Below the pieces are notes generated by a model that was not told where the DNA came from, made no database searches, and was given only the letters and a program-made list of their open reading frames with translations. Positions 1-7,953 of a stretch of 22,727 nucleotides of DNA are shown here, piece after piece (the stretch's first letter is position 1; every line of letters starts with the position of its first letter). Source of the stretch: a virus; the IMG/VR virus record IMGVR_UViG_3300047564_006443, positions 1 through 22,727 of that record, one strand, 5' to 3'. The position numbers were made by a program, and so were the translations under genes.

Positions 1-286
1 CATCTAGGGCCTGTGGGCCGTGCGTTGTAGCAGGCAAGAGCGCACAGCGTTCATACGCAGAATGATTGATGCTTGCGTTGATGCCTAAGGCATTGTCACA
101 ATGTGGGGGAGGGGGTTACACAGCGCAGAGGCAAAATGTAAGAGTCCGTGCTAAACTATTGTACTAAATACGTCTTTCTACATGTCTTTAAACGATGATT
201 TTTGTAGTATGTGACAATTCTATCATGGATTCGAGCGGTTGTCAATGGCGGGTAGCCACTTCGTGGCACCCAAAACCAGCTCGTTA
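1..286. other. Non-coding stretch at left edge with TTGTCACA words
   Basis: No convincing gene is seen. The stretch contains CATTGTCACAAT at 91-102 followed by a G-rich run (GTGGGGGAGGGGG, 103-115), and the reverse complement TGTGACAA at 210-217. The 12-base word at 91-102 recurs exactly at 691-702, on the other side of the minus-strand gene at 287-673. The first 60 bases may be the tail of a neighbouring feature outside the window. Confidence 0.5.
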
Positions 287-673
287 TCAGCCACCAAGAC
301 GCCTGGCCAACCATCGGGCCTCCTCAACGCTGATCCATTCCCGTCCTTTTACAATGTGTCTCACTTGAGACTTACAATATCGCTCGAAGTTAAACGCTGC
401 TTCCCGGTCCCTGAATTTGCCCGTCCAAAGCACCTCTAGTGGCTGGGAATTGTAGCGCTTCTTTATAGCTAAAATGGCGGTTTTGCCATTTTTTCTCGTA
501 ATACCAAACTTACCCAGGCCATCTTTGATCACCACGTAGCCAATATGCGGGTCCGGGGCCCTATGCCACTTCCAACTTCTAAAGAAAAAGTATGCTATTC
601 CAATGGCCAGGAAAATTGGCCAAAAGCGATATAGCAAAGAGAGCAAAATTGCTATGTATACGATCTGGATCAT
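287..673 (-). CDS. Small membrane protein with GIY-YIG-like (T5orf172/MUG113-type) domain
   Basis: The 128-residue protein has a hydrophobic N-terminus (about residues 2-32, one or two membrane segments), then a charged domain. That domain begins GYVVIKDGLGKFGIT (about 45-59) and continues with LEVLWTGKFRDREAAF and KGREWIS. This order (a GIY-YIG-like strand pair, then a P-L-E-V-L-W-x-G strand, an E-containing helix and a GREW motif) is that of the T5orf172/MUG113 branch of the GIY-YIG nuclease superfamily. The family call is by pattern recognition only and the catalytic set is not clearly complete, so nuclease activity is inference. On the minus strand the ATG at 673 lies only about 7 bases after an extended -10 element (TGG-TAATAT, 688-680), so the message may be leaderless. 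It is the only gene between two repeat-rich non-coding stretches. Confidence 0.6.
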   Translation of the reverse strand: MIQIVYIAILLSLLYRFWPIFLAIGIAYFFFRSWKWHRAPDPHIGYVVIKDGLGKFGITRKNGKTAILAIKKRYNSQPLEVLWTGKFRDREAAFNFERYCKSQVRHIVKGREWISVEEARWLARRLGG

Positions 674-1118
674 AAATCTATATTACCATACATTGTCACA
701 ATATTGACACATTTTCCTAGCAACCATTGACACATGCTTGTGACCCCCTCACAATGGCCATCCCCCTCACACACAGACCCCCCTTCACATTTTAGGGCCA
801 AAAAATGCACAAAAACGGCTTAAAAAATGTGAGAGGGGGTCCCCTTTTGCCCGGCTCACTGGTAGAATGTGGGCAGATTTTGTGGTTTTGCGTAACTGCG
901 GTCCTTGCGGTGTCTGGCTTTTATTTTTTGAAAAATGCACTGCGCGCATTCTATGTGATATGGGGGACCCCCCCTCTTCACACTCTTTTTAGCTAATTTT
1001 GTGAGAGGGGGGGAGGGGTGGTTTTGAGAAGAATTTTTGCGCATACACTACTCATTTGAGTAGGACAAATGGCGGTTTGCGTGTCCACGGTTTAAAGTTT
1101 ACTGAACGGCTAAACTAC
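674..1118. repeat. Repeat-rich non-coding region with C-run/G-run inverted repeats
   Basis: This 445-base stretch has no convincing gene. It carries CATTGTCACAAT (691-702, exact copy of 91-102), CATTGACACATG (724-735) and TTGTGACCCCCTCACAATGG (738-757). Two related long inverted repeats follow: 776-793 (GACCCCCCTTCACATTTT) with 824-841 (16 of 18 positions complementary), and 968-982 (CCCCCCCTCTTCACA) with 1000-1013 (TGTGAGAGGGGGGG). A near-perfect palindrome CTACTCA-TT-TGAGTAG lies at 1048-1063, just before the next gene. The dense repeats next to G-runs could be an origin, a set of protein-binding sites or transcript-end structures. The sequence alone does not decide. Confidence 0.6.
680..688 (-). 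promoter_or_regulatory. Extended -10 promoter for the 287-673 gene
   Basis: On the minus strand the sequence is TG-G-TAATAT. The predicted transcription start falls at about 673, on the A of the ATG. No good -35 box is visible. Confidence 0.4.
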
Positions 1119-2219
1119 ATGGCTAATAACTCCGATATAGTTTTACTACAGGATAGTTATTCAATTAAGGATATAACTACACTCGAGTCGAGGGAGAGAC
1201 TTAGTTATTCACTCGCTGAGTTGGACCAGCGTTCGCTCACTAACCTAGAACTCCGGCGCTACTTCGATGGATTAAAATTAGCTATGGGGGCCTTTATTCA
1301 GAAGGTTTCTATACTGGAGGCAAATATCCTTGAGCTGAGACGTGACCAAGTAACCGCAGAGAGTCGCATGGAAGCCATGTATCTTAAGGCTCAGTTGGAA
1401 ATCCGCGAGTTGAGAACTGAGATTTCAGAGATAAAACTTAGTAAAGGTCGGATTAACCAGATTGTGAAGGTGGCCAAGGCTCTACAAGGCAACGCCTATG
1501 CCCCCTATGCTGTTAAGTCGTTGGTCGAGGGAGTTATGAATTCTCCTCAGCAAAATAGTAAAGTTGCAAAGTTAGATACTACTAAACTACCAAGCGATTT
1601 TACCAACAGACTAGAGTTCGCTCAACAGAACGGGTTTAAGTGGAACCAAAATAATAGAATACCAAGTAAAGCTGCTAAGCAAATTGAAATCCTTGAAGAG
1701 TGGGAGAATCAGTTTTGCAAAGTGGAAAAGATTACAATGGAGGAGGTTGTGGATAAATCCTATGTTGTGAAGATGGGGCCCGGGGCAATAGCCGGAGCGC
1801 TGATGTTGCTAGAGCGGGAATTGGGCGCGCTCTTGCCAGAGCGCAAAACCCTCTCAATATTTAATTGTTACCAGCGAGCAGTGAAAAAATACCTCGATCA
1901 CCAAGCCGCAATCGAGGCGCTTCCTGCCTGTAATTTTGATATTAAAAGCCTAATTTTAGCCGCTTTTTGCCACTTGCCTATGGAGGATATAGAAGATATT
2001 GAAAAGTGGTTCAAAACTAGGGTTTTAGCCACGGTAGAGCAGGTAGTCTTAGCCATAAAAAAAGTGGTATCCAAGGCCACTCTTCCCGCCTTTATCACCT
2101 GGAGGGAGGAGGATGGCTCGGATACCGAGAAACTATATGCATTGCAGAGTGGGGTGTATGATCCGCAACTAACCGTGTTTGTCAGTAGGTACTGGATAAA
2201 GCCGGATCAGAGTACGTAG
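1119..2219 (+). CDS. Coiled-coil protein of unknown function
   Basis: The 366-residue protein is read from ATG 1119; an in-frame TTG at 1056 would add 21 residues but lies inside a palindrome and has no better ribosome binding site. Residues about 45-110 are a continuous charged heptad-like helix (ILEANILELRRDQ and ELRTEISEIKLSKGR), predicted to be a coiled coil. The C-terminal two thirds is mixed helical with no motif I recognise. Its stop overlaps the stop of the convergent 404-aa gene by 13 bases. No function is assigned. Confidence 0.75.
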   Translation: MANNSDIVLLQDSYSIKDITTLESRERLSYSLAELDQRSLTNLELRRYFDGLKLAMGAFIQKVSILEANILELRRDQVTAESRMEAMYLKAQLEIRELRTEISEIKLSKGRINQIVKVAKALQGNAYAPYAVKSLVEGVMNSPQQNSKVAKLDTTKLPSDFTNRLEFAQQNGFKWNQNNRIPSKAAKQIEILEEWENQFCKVEKITMEEVVDKSYVVKMGPGAIAGALMLLERELGALLPERKTLSIFNCYQRAVKKYLDHQAAIEALPACNFDIKSLILAAFCHLPMEDIEDIEKWFKTRVLATVEQVVLAIKKVVSKATLPAFITWREEDGSDTEKLYALQSGVYDPQLTVFVSRYWIKPDQST

Positions 2220-3421
2220 GTGTTATCAAAAGCGATAATTTTACGAATTGTGCATTCCTTAAAAAGCAAATTGTCTAGTCCGCCGGTAAGGTACGCGAGT
2301 TCATTCACCCCGTTCAAAATGTAAAATTTAGGAGTTTCGGAGACTGCCACCCAATTACCGAGGCAGCCTCCCCGCGCAAAAAAATCTTTTACCTCGTCAG
2401 AGCAGGATAGCATGCCATTAATTGCATTCTCGCTTGTAAATATCAGCCCAAACTCACTAAACTTGAAGGGTGTGAGTTCATTTGCCTTAATGTAGTTGTA
2501 GGCGTTGGTGATTGCCTCTGTTGTCGGCGTTTTTAGGAACCTCCTTCTAATGTACGTGGTGACTATAGTTCCGATCTTCCTCACTCCGTCCCTTGTAAGG
2601 GATTTCTTTGTTTTATGGTGAGGGAGCATATACTTTAGCACCTTGGTGTAGAGTTCTCCTATCTCATCAGAGTTGTTACTAACAATCCAAGAGTAGGCAT
2701 GTAGCCTTACTACGAGAAGGAGCGCTGCAATGTTTCGGGCAATGAGCTCTTTAAGTAGAACATCCTCTGTATTGAAATACTTCTTATGAAGAAGATCAAG
2801 AGTCCTTTTAAAAAGAAACTTAGAGGTGGAGGTCGATGAAATTCCAAATTTGCAAAGACTCTGATAAAAAACTTCGTCGGTTATCAAGTCCTCTCTGTAG
2901 AGGACAAGAACTGAACACAAGGATAATTCGTTGCCTGAGATTGCGATATCGAAGATTTTAGTTCGTACTTGAAGTTTTTTAATTGCTCGTTTTAGAGTAG
3001 TACCACTGATACTTAACAAGATCTTTTCTAAGCACCACGAAGACTTGAGGTTTGGGCTTAGCAACATTGCCCACCAATATGTGTCGTTGGAGAAAGTTTT
3101 TCTTCTAATCGCGTAGTTATTATTCCTTAATAGTAAAAAATCATCCGGACTGGAGTATGCTAAGGAAAGGTTTTTGATCCAAGGATCGTCGTCAAAAAGT
3201 TGCAACATAGAAAACCCAGAATTACTGAGCACTTCCTCTAGGTACAGACGAGATGCCTGACGTAGAACTTCCGGAGAAGCATTTGAGTTACTAGCCAGAG
3301 CCTTCCGAACTACTATTGATTTACTATTTTTCCATAAAAAGAGTAGCTCCTCTTGCGAGGAGCCCTCATTCTGGGCAATAGAAAGTTGCTCTTTAATACT
3401 TCCGAGAACGAAAGTAGTCAT
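2207..3421 (-). CDS. 404-aa protein of unknown function, possibly repeat-containing
   Basis: The protein has no recognised catalytic motif. The N-terminal 70 residues include VVRKALASNSNASPEVLRQASR (in part), which resembles the short helical units L-A-x-N-x-x-x-P-x-V-L of variant leucine-rich or HEAT-like repeats; the remainder is helical with many Leu, Lys and Ser residues. The start is supported by a very strong Shine-Dalgarno sequence on the minus strand (GGAGGTGAT directly before the ATG). It is the last gene of a minus-strand operon: the stop of the zinc-finger gene is one base upstream of this ATG, so translation is probably coupled. It converges on the coiled-coil gene and overlaps its end. 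Confidence 0.8.
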   Translation of the reverse strand: MTTFVLGSIKEQLSIAQNEGSSQEELLFLWKNSKSIVVRKALASNSNASPEVLRQASRLYLEEVLSNSGFSMLQLFDDDPWIKNLSLAYSSPDDFLLLRNNNYAIRRKTFSNDTYWWAMLLSPNLKSSWCLEKILLSISGTTLKRAIKKLQVRTKIFDIAISGNELSLCSVLVLYREDLITDEVFYQSLCKFGISSTSTSKFLFKRTLDLLHKKYFNTEDVLLKELIARNIAALLLVVRLHAYSWIVSNNSDEIGELYTKVLKYMLPHHKTKKSLTRDGVRKIGTIVTTYIRRRFLKTPTTEAITNAYNYIKANELTPFKFSEFGLIFTSENAINGMLSCSDEVKDFFARGGCLGNWVAVSETPKFYILNGVNELAYLTGGLDNLLFKECTIRKIIAFDNTYVL

Positions 3422-3422
3422 A

Positions 3423-3647
3423 TCACCTCCCTCGCTTTCTATCAGTCATGAGTTTAACAAAAACGTCGTACCAAAGTTCTCTAGAGCATTCCTCACTGCA
3501 ACAGTACTCTACAGCAAAGACAGATTTATAATTGGTCTTTTTCCCACATACGCCACAATACCCCGTTTTAGGTTGTTGGCGATAAATATCCCCTTGATAC
3601 TCGATCCAAGGTTTTTGACGAAAGAAGTTTTTAAATTGTTGTGCCAT
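3423..3647 (-). CDS. Small zinc-finger-like protein
   Basis: The 74-residue protein carries two cysteine pairs, C-G-V-C at about residues 31-34 and C-C-S-E-E-C at about 49-54, spaced as in a treble-clef or zinc-ribbon knuckle. Zinc binding is inferred from this arrangement. The ends are basic. A GGGAG Shine-Dalgarno sequence lies upstream on the minus strand. It is the middle gene of the minus-strand operon, about 20 bases after the RHH gene and one base before the 404-aa gene. The function is unknown; nucleic-acid or protein binding is likely for this kind of domain. Confidence 0.75.
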   Translation of the reverse strand: MAQQFKNFFRQKPWIEYQGDIYRQQPKTGYCGVCGKKTNYKSVFAVEYCCSEECSRELWYDVFVKLMTDRKRGR

Positions 3648-3667
3648 TGAAGTAAGGCTGACTCCCT

Positions 3668-3934
3668 CTATTCTACAACAGGTTTGTCTACTAAGTCAAT
3701 AAGTTTCTCAGCAGATTTACGTTCAGTTACAAACCTTTCACGGGTTTTACGTTTTTTATCCCGCACTCGCTTCAGCTCTCGGCGAGCCAAAGCAAAAATT
3801 CGCCACATAACCTCGGACATTGACGCGTCCTCAAATAAATCGCGCCATTCATCGAGTTGTTGAGCGACTTCCTCTCGCACGCGAATAGTGCGATACTTGA
3901 CTGGTTTTTGGTTGTGGTCTCTGATTGATAGCAC
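3668..3934 (-). CDS. Ribbon-helix-helix DNA-binding protein (likely regulator)
   Basis: The 88-residue protein starts at GTG. Residues about 14-50 (YRTIRVREEVAQQLDEW, then a turn, then SMSEVMWRIFALAR) fit the Arc/CopG ribbon-helix-helix fold: a short beta strand R-T-I-R-V, helix A, a turn and helix B. The C-terminal half is a strongly basic helix. Its promoter shares its -10 region with the promoter of the divergent 113-aa gene (GGTATTATAACC at 3964-3975), so autoregulation and control of both directions is a natural inference. It heads the operon with the zinc-finger and 404-aa genes. No partner resembling a known toxin is recognised. Confidence 0.7.
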   Translation of the reverse strand: MLSIRDHNQKPVKYRTIRVREEVAQQLDEWRDLFEDASMSEVMWRIFALARRELKRVRDKKRKTRERFVTERKSAEKLIDLVDKPVVE

Positions 3935-3942
3935 TGGATTGA

Positions 3943-3971
3943 TTGCAGATTAATGTGGTTTATGGTATTAT
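3943..3971 (+). promoter_or_regulatory. sigma70-type promoter for the 113-aa gene, overlapping a divergent promoter
   Basis: On the plus strand: TTGCAG (3943-3948), 17 bases, TATTAT (3966-3971), with TGG directly before the -10. On the minus strand TATAAT (3972-3967) with TTAACA 18 bases upstream (3996-3991) would serve the RHH operon. The two -10 boxes overlap, so the directions probably compete and one bound regulator could shut both. Confidence 0.6.
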
Positions 3972-3997
3972 AACCTATCTACCTTAACCTTGTTAAT

Positions 3998-4339
3998 ATG
4001 AGAAAGGAACGGCAATGGCCCGAAGTATATGTCGATATGGGGTTTTTAAAACGCCTCGACATTGTCAATAAAGTACTTCGAGTGGATCATGAAACGTACA
4101 ATGTTAATTTCGAGCATCCCGTCCTTGGCCAAGTCGTGGAAATTTATCAAATTATTGATAATAAAACTTTATGTTTAAAAAGTATTTATCCGATAGAAAT
4201 GCAAGAGGATCTTGAGCAGATAGACGTTGCTAAAGACTACTACAACAATTACCTACTCGATGGTGAAGAAACCTACCTCGAGTATTATAACGACGAAGTT
4301 GGATACTTCCTTTTGTCACGAAATGTAAAAGAAAGTTGA
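3998..4339 (+). CDS. Acidic 113-aa protein of unknown function
   Basis: The protein is rich in Asp, Glu and Tyr, with a C-terminal acidic and aromatic segment (YLEYYNDEVGYFLL), and no motif I recognise. It has its own promoter (TTGCAG-N17-TATTAT) and is divergent to the RHH operon, so it may belong functionally with it. The promoter of the topoisomerase gene begins inside its last codons. No function is assigned. Confidence 0.7.
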   Translation: MRKERQWPEVYVDMGFLKRLDIVNKVLRVDHETYNVNFEHPVLGQVVEIYQIIDNKTLCLKSIYPIEMQEDLEQIDVAKDYYNNYLLDGEETYLEYYNDEVGYFLLSRNVKES

Positions 4340-4364
4340 CAATACGTTTTTTCTCTGATATGAT
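4336..4364 (+). promoter_or_regulatory. Near-consensus sigma70 promoter for the topoisomerase gene
   Basis: TTGACA (4336-4341), 17 bases, TATGAT (4359-4364), with TGA before the -10 (extended). Transcription would start near 4371. The GAGGAGG at 4365-4371 is mostly upstream of or at the start, so it probably is not the working ribosome binding site. Confidence 0.75.
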
Positions 4365-4388
4365 GAGGAGGTTAGATGCGTTAAATGC

Positions 4389-6296
4389 ATGGCCACTAAA
4401 CCAGTAGCAGAAATCATCCCAGTTTCCCTCTCAAGGGAGCTTGAGAGTAGTTACCTCTCATACTCTGTGGCCATTTTTAATAGAGCCCTACCTAGCGTAG
4501 TTGATGGTCTCAAGTCCGCACAACGACGAATCATTCTAGGTCTTAAGGACCTTAATCTGAAACCCGATGGCCAATATAAAAAGGTCTCAAGGCTCGAAGG
4601 CCACGTCCTCGGCACCTATCATCCCCAAGGCGGATGCGCAGGTACGGCTATTAACATGGGCCAATCTGTGGCCTTTCGTTATCTACTTACTGATATACAC
4701 GGGAACGTTGGTGGTAGTATTCAATCCGGGCCGAGTGTTGGACAATCCATCTCTGAAGATTCTCCTGCCGCTGCACGGTATCTTGAAGTCAAGTCTTCAG
4801 CGCTAACTCAACGTATGCTCGTTGATGAAATCGATAAGCATTCTTGCCACTGGAGGGACAACTATGATGGCTCTACTCAAGAAGTCATCGAGGTGGTACC
4901 CACTATTCCCCACCTGCTCATCAACGGGGCCCAGGGCATCGCCGCTGGCTATGCTTGCCACCACGTTTCTTATAACCTTTCCGAGGTAATTAAAGGCGTA
5001 ACCGAATACATCAAGAACCCAGCCATCACTCCTAAGGCTCTTTTCAAGTTCATCAAGGGCCCAGACCTTCCTAATGGCGCCCGAATCCTCAACGATGACA
5101 TCGTCTTCCAGGCCTTTGAAAAAGGCTCAGGATCATTGAAGGTATATGGAACCTGGGAGGTGAGGAAAGTCGCCCATGGCAAACGATCCACTCGTGATGC
5201 CATCGTGGTAACCTCACTTGCAAGTGGGAGTTCCGAACGATTTCTCGAGCGCCTTAAGGAAGGAGTGGAGAGTGAAAAAATCGTCGGCGTCATCGACGCT
5301 CAAGACCACTCATCTCGGGATGGTATTGAGATCGAGGTGGTTTTGAAGAGTGGAACCGAGCCAAACTCAGTAATCAGCCAACTCCTGACCTTTACAAACC
5401 TCCACGATACTCTTAGTGTTAACGCCACGGCCATTGCTGGTAACCTTCCCACTGTTTTTGGGGTTAAGGATATTATCGCCGAATGGTATCAGGCTCGGTG
5501 TGAGGCCCTACGTAACCGTTATAAAGCGGAATGCGATCGACTCAGCGTCAAAATTCATATCTTGGAGGGCCTACTGACCATCCTCGCGGATATTGATGAG
5601 GTGGTGAAGCTGATTCGTTCATCCAAAACCAAAGCAATTGCTACTGAGAAGTTGCAAAAGCGATGGAAGTTGAGTGATGTTCAGGTCCTGGCGGTGCTTG
5701 CAATGCCCCTCAGCCGCCTCGTCAACACTGAAAAGCTTGAACTGCAGTCCCAAAAGACCGAATTAGAGGCCCAAATGGCTCTCCTTGGCGGGATTATTGG
5801 CGATTCGGCTCAAATGAATAGCCACATCATCGCCCAGGTCGAGTCGTTGAAGGAATTTGCCGACAAACGCCGAACTCAAATCGTCGAAAAAGCCGTCATT
5901 GGTGTTGAGAAGGTCAAAACTACCACCCAATCGGGTACCCGCAGGGCAAAAATTATCTCTCCTAAGGACAAAATCAAGGAGGAAGGTAAGAAACTTGGCA
6001 TGAAGCGCACTGAATTGGCCAAATTCTTCACAGATAATGCCGGAAACACCGACATTAAGGCAAAATGGACACAATTCAGGGAGGATTGGGAGCATCAGAG
6101 GTTACTTTGTACCCGTAATGGGCGCGCAGAGCGCAAAACCAAACTCGAAGAGATGAAACAAGCAGCAATTAAGAAGGGTTTGCCTAAACGCGGACAGCAT
6201 TGCTGGAATAAGTTCATGGAGGGGCGCGATAAAGACAAAATCAAGGACATTGAAATTGCACTGAAGGAATGGATGTCTAACATAACGGCAATTTAA
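4389..6296 (+). CDS. Type II DNA topoisomerase subunit A (GyrA/ParC/T4 gp52-like)
   Basis: The 635-residue protein has the breakage-reunion fold of type IIA topoisomerases: SYLSYSVAIFNRALPSVVDGLK near residues 21-42 (in part), the GYHP-equivalent GTYHPQG (74-80), and SEDSPAAARYLE around 121-132 with the conserved Arg and the catalytic Tyr131 that forms the transient bond to DNA. GyrA's beta-pinwheel C-terminal domain is missing. Instead residues about 510-635 are a lysine-rich helical tail (KISPKDKIKEEGKK-like) that I do not recognise. It therefore resembles T4 gp52 more than bacterial GyrA in architecture. Activity would need an ATPase subunit (T4 gp39/60-like), which is not in the window. 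It has its own strong promoter and is followed after 32 bases by the Agt-like gene. In T4 the complex supports replication initiation and fork movement. Confidence 0.9.
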   Translation: MATKPVAEIIPVSLSRELESSYLSYSVAIFNRALPSVVDGLKSAQRRIILGLKDLNLKPDGQYKKVSRLEGHVLGTYHPQGGCAGTAINMGQSVAFRYLLTDIHGNVGGSIQSGPSVGQSISEDSPAAARYLEVKSSALTQRMLVDEIDKHSCHWRDNYDGSTQEVIEVVPTIPHLLINGAQGIAAGYACHHVSYNLSEVIKGVTEYIKNPAITPKALFKFIKGPDLPNGARILNDDIVFQAFEKGSGSLKVYGTWEVRKVAHGKRSTRDAIVVTSLASGSSERFLERLKEGVESEKIVGVIDAQDHSSRDGIEIEVVLKSGTEPNSVISQLLTFTNLHDTLSVNATAIAGNLPTVFGVKDIIAEWYQARCEALRNRYKAECDRLSVKIHILEGLLTILADIDEVVKLIRSSKTKAIATEKLQKRWKLSDVQVLAVLAMPLSRLVNTEKLELQSQKTELEAQMALLGGIIGDSAQMNSHIIAQVESLKEFADKRRTQIVEKAVIGVEKVKTTTQSGTRRAKIISPKDKIKEEGKKLGMKRTELAKFFTDNAGNTDIKAKWTQFREDWEHQRLLCTRNGRAERKTKLEEMKQAAIKKGLPKRGQHCWNKFMEGRDKDKIKDIEIALKEWMSNITAI

Positions 6297-6328
6297 GCTG
6301 TTTAAAGCGTAGCATACACCTATATTTT

Positions 6329-7600
6329 ATGAAATTACCCAGAGTAGCCATTCTGATGCTTCGCGGGGTGGAGGGGTGTGGGGTGAGTACCTACGCCCGT
6401 CACTTCAAGGCATTTTTCGATCAGAACGGACAAATATGCAATATTTTTGCCCTAAACCTCAATATCGGTAGGCCAGATACCTCAACAGACATAGATGTTA
6501 AGGTGTTTTGCTTTCATGAAGCTGATGAGTTGGTACGTAAGATCAATAAAGAGTATGATTTGGCTCTGGTTTTTAGCGTACCAGCAAAAAATGCCCCAAA
6601 AGTTATTACTGAAAATTACGTAGAGTACTTAATTGAGCCTCTCTCCATTCCGAAGTGGATGGTTAATCACGATCATCATTTTCTCAGTGTTAGTCGTAAT
6701 GCTGACTACGCTAATGCTATTGAAGCATGCGATGGTTTGCTTTGTCACTCCCTCGTAGAGACTAGATCCGGGTTTATCTCATGGTTGAAGAAGAGGAACA
6801 TCTCAAAAGTTACGAAGAAGATGGACGTTTTCTTCCATGTTCCATTTGTAGAGGATTTGATCGATCTGGATAGGGGGGATAGGAGTAAAAGACTTATCAA
6901 CGCGGCAAGAGCGGTGGCGTGGAAGCGTGGCAGTGTAGTCCTGAACCTTCACAATGCCCTGGCCGACCGTGGGTTTATCACTGAAATGATCGGGTTTGAA
7001 AGATCCATTGCAGGCTACTCCCAACTTAAAAACTACGAAGACAAACTTAAGTGGTTTACTGATAAGCATTTTTACAAACCCATCAAGGGCCCGTCGGCCT
7101 TCTCTTCTGCCAGAATAAATAATGAACTATTTGACTACATTGATAGCACTGGGCAAAACCACGACTTGATGTATGTGATCGGCTCTTATGACTATAAGCG
7201 TGGGTTACAACGCATTGCCAACAGCGCTTTTGCCACTCACCCACGCTCTTTCGAGCATAATAATCTTGACTATGGAAACAATTTCGAGTATCAAGGCCTA
7301 GAAGCTGCTTTACTTGCCATTCCCATCTTCCATCGGCACTTTCTGTCGACAGTAACACTGCCCAACTCCGCGACTACGTTAGCACAAACCGGGATTTTTC
7401 TTTCTATAGATGATGATAATCGCCATCTTAAGAACGGAGGGCCACAAGTCCTTGAGCCGGAGAAGTTTGTTGGTCTACTCGAGGAGATTTGGAATGACGC
7501 CTCCGAATACTATCGCATGAGAAAAAATTCTGTTGACTTAATCAGATCCACCTACTCGTCTCATGTAATAGTTCCTCAACTTCTTTCCTCTTTGTCATGA
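6329..7600 (+). CDS. T4 Agt-like (GT-B fold) alpha-glucosyltransferase
   Basis: The 423-residue protein matches the T4 alpha-glucosyltransferase layout as I remember it: an N-terminal RGVEGCGVSTYAR (12-24) where T4 has RGLEGCGV, then FSVPA (82-86) where T4 has NSVPA, then NHDHHFLSVSRN (113-124) where T4 has QHDHSVLSLRRN, followed by the A-C-D-G-L-L-C-H-S strand. The C-terminal half carries the GT-B donor-site pattern (EYQGLEAALLAIPIF). T4 Agt moves glucose from UDP-glucose to 5-hydroxymethylcytosine in DNA, protecting it from host nucleases. Whether this phage makes hydroxymethylcytosine is not visible here (no dCMP hydroxymethylase in the window), so another acceptor base or target is possible. 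It lies just behind the topoisomerase gene, with a TATATT box at 6321-6326. Confidence 0.75.
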   Translation: MKLPRVAILMLRGVEGCGVSTYARHFKAFFDQNGQICNIFALNLNIGRPDTSTDIDVKVFCFHEADELVRKINKEYDLALVFSVPAKNAPKVITENYVEYLIEPLSIPKWMVNHDHHFLSVSRNADYANAIEACDGLLCHSLVETRSGFISWLKKRNISKVTKKMDVFFHVPFVEDLIDLDRGDRSKRLINAARAVAWKRGSVVLNLHNALADRGFITEMIGFERSIAGYSQLKNYEDKLKWFTDKHFYKPIKGPSAFSSARINNELFDYIDSTGQNHDLMYVIGSYDYKRGLQRIANSAFATHPRSFEHNNLDYGNNFEYQGLEAALLAIPIFHRHFLSTVTLPNSATTLAQTGIFLSIDDDNRHLKNGGPQVLEPEKFVGLLEEIWNDASEYYRMRKNSVDLIRSTYSSHVIVPQLLSSLS

Positions 7601-7628
7601 TTTCCTAACATTCGATTAAAGTTTATTA

Positions 7629-7693
7629 CAGAGGATAGTGGTTGCCGGTTTTGTATCCTATAATACAAAGATCGGAGGTTCCCTATTCCTCTG
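7629..7693 (+). promoter_or_regulatory. psbA upstream region: -10 box inside nested inverted repeats
   Basis: A perfect -10 (TATAAT, 7659-7664) sits 60 bases before the psbA ATG, without a properly spaced -35. It lies between the arms TTTGTAT (7650-7656) and ATACAAA (7663-7669). An outer pair CAGAGGATAG (7629-7638) and CTATTCCTCTG (7683-7693) encloses it. The arms could be an operator or, for transcripts entering from upstream, an RNA hairpin in the leader. Confidence 0.45.
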
Positions 7694-7723
7694 ATTTACA
7701 TAACCCTATATCGAAATTTTAAT

Positions 7724-7953
7724 ATGACTGTATCCATTGCCCCAAGTCGGCAAGATAATAGCTGGGAACAATTCTGTAACTGGGTAACTTCAACTAACAA
7801 TCGTCTGTATGTTGGTTGGTTCGGAGTCCTTATGATTCCTTGCCTTCTCGCTGCGACTACTTGCTTCATTATCGCATTCATCGGTGCTCCCCCAGTGGAC
7901 ATTGATGGTATTCGTGAACCAGTTGCTGGTTCTCTTATGTACGGCAACAACAT
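7724..7953 (+). CDS. psbA: psbA exon 1
   Basis: Encodes residues 1-76 and the first two bases of codon 77. The last recognisable words are MYGNN-I; the uninterrupted D1 family reads NNIISG across this point. Confidence 0.9.

Noticed and set aside
805-996. 63-codon frame with a hydrophobic middle, starting MHKNGLKNVRGG
   Set aside because: It runs through the inverted repeat and G-run region, has no ribosome binding site, and its start lies in the loop of one repeat. The hydrophobic stretch follows from the TG-rich composition.
7642-7647. TTGCCG as -35 box of psbA
   Set aside because: The spacing to the TATAAT at 7659 is only 11 bases.
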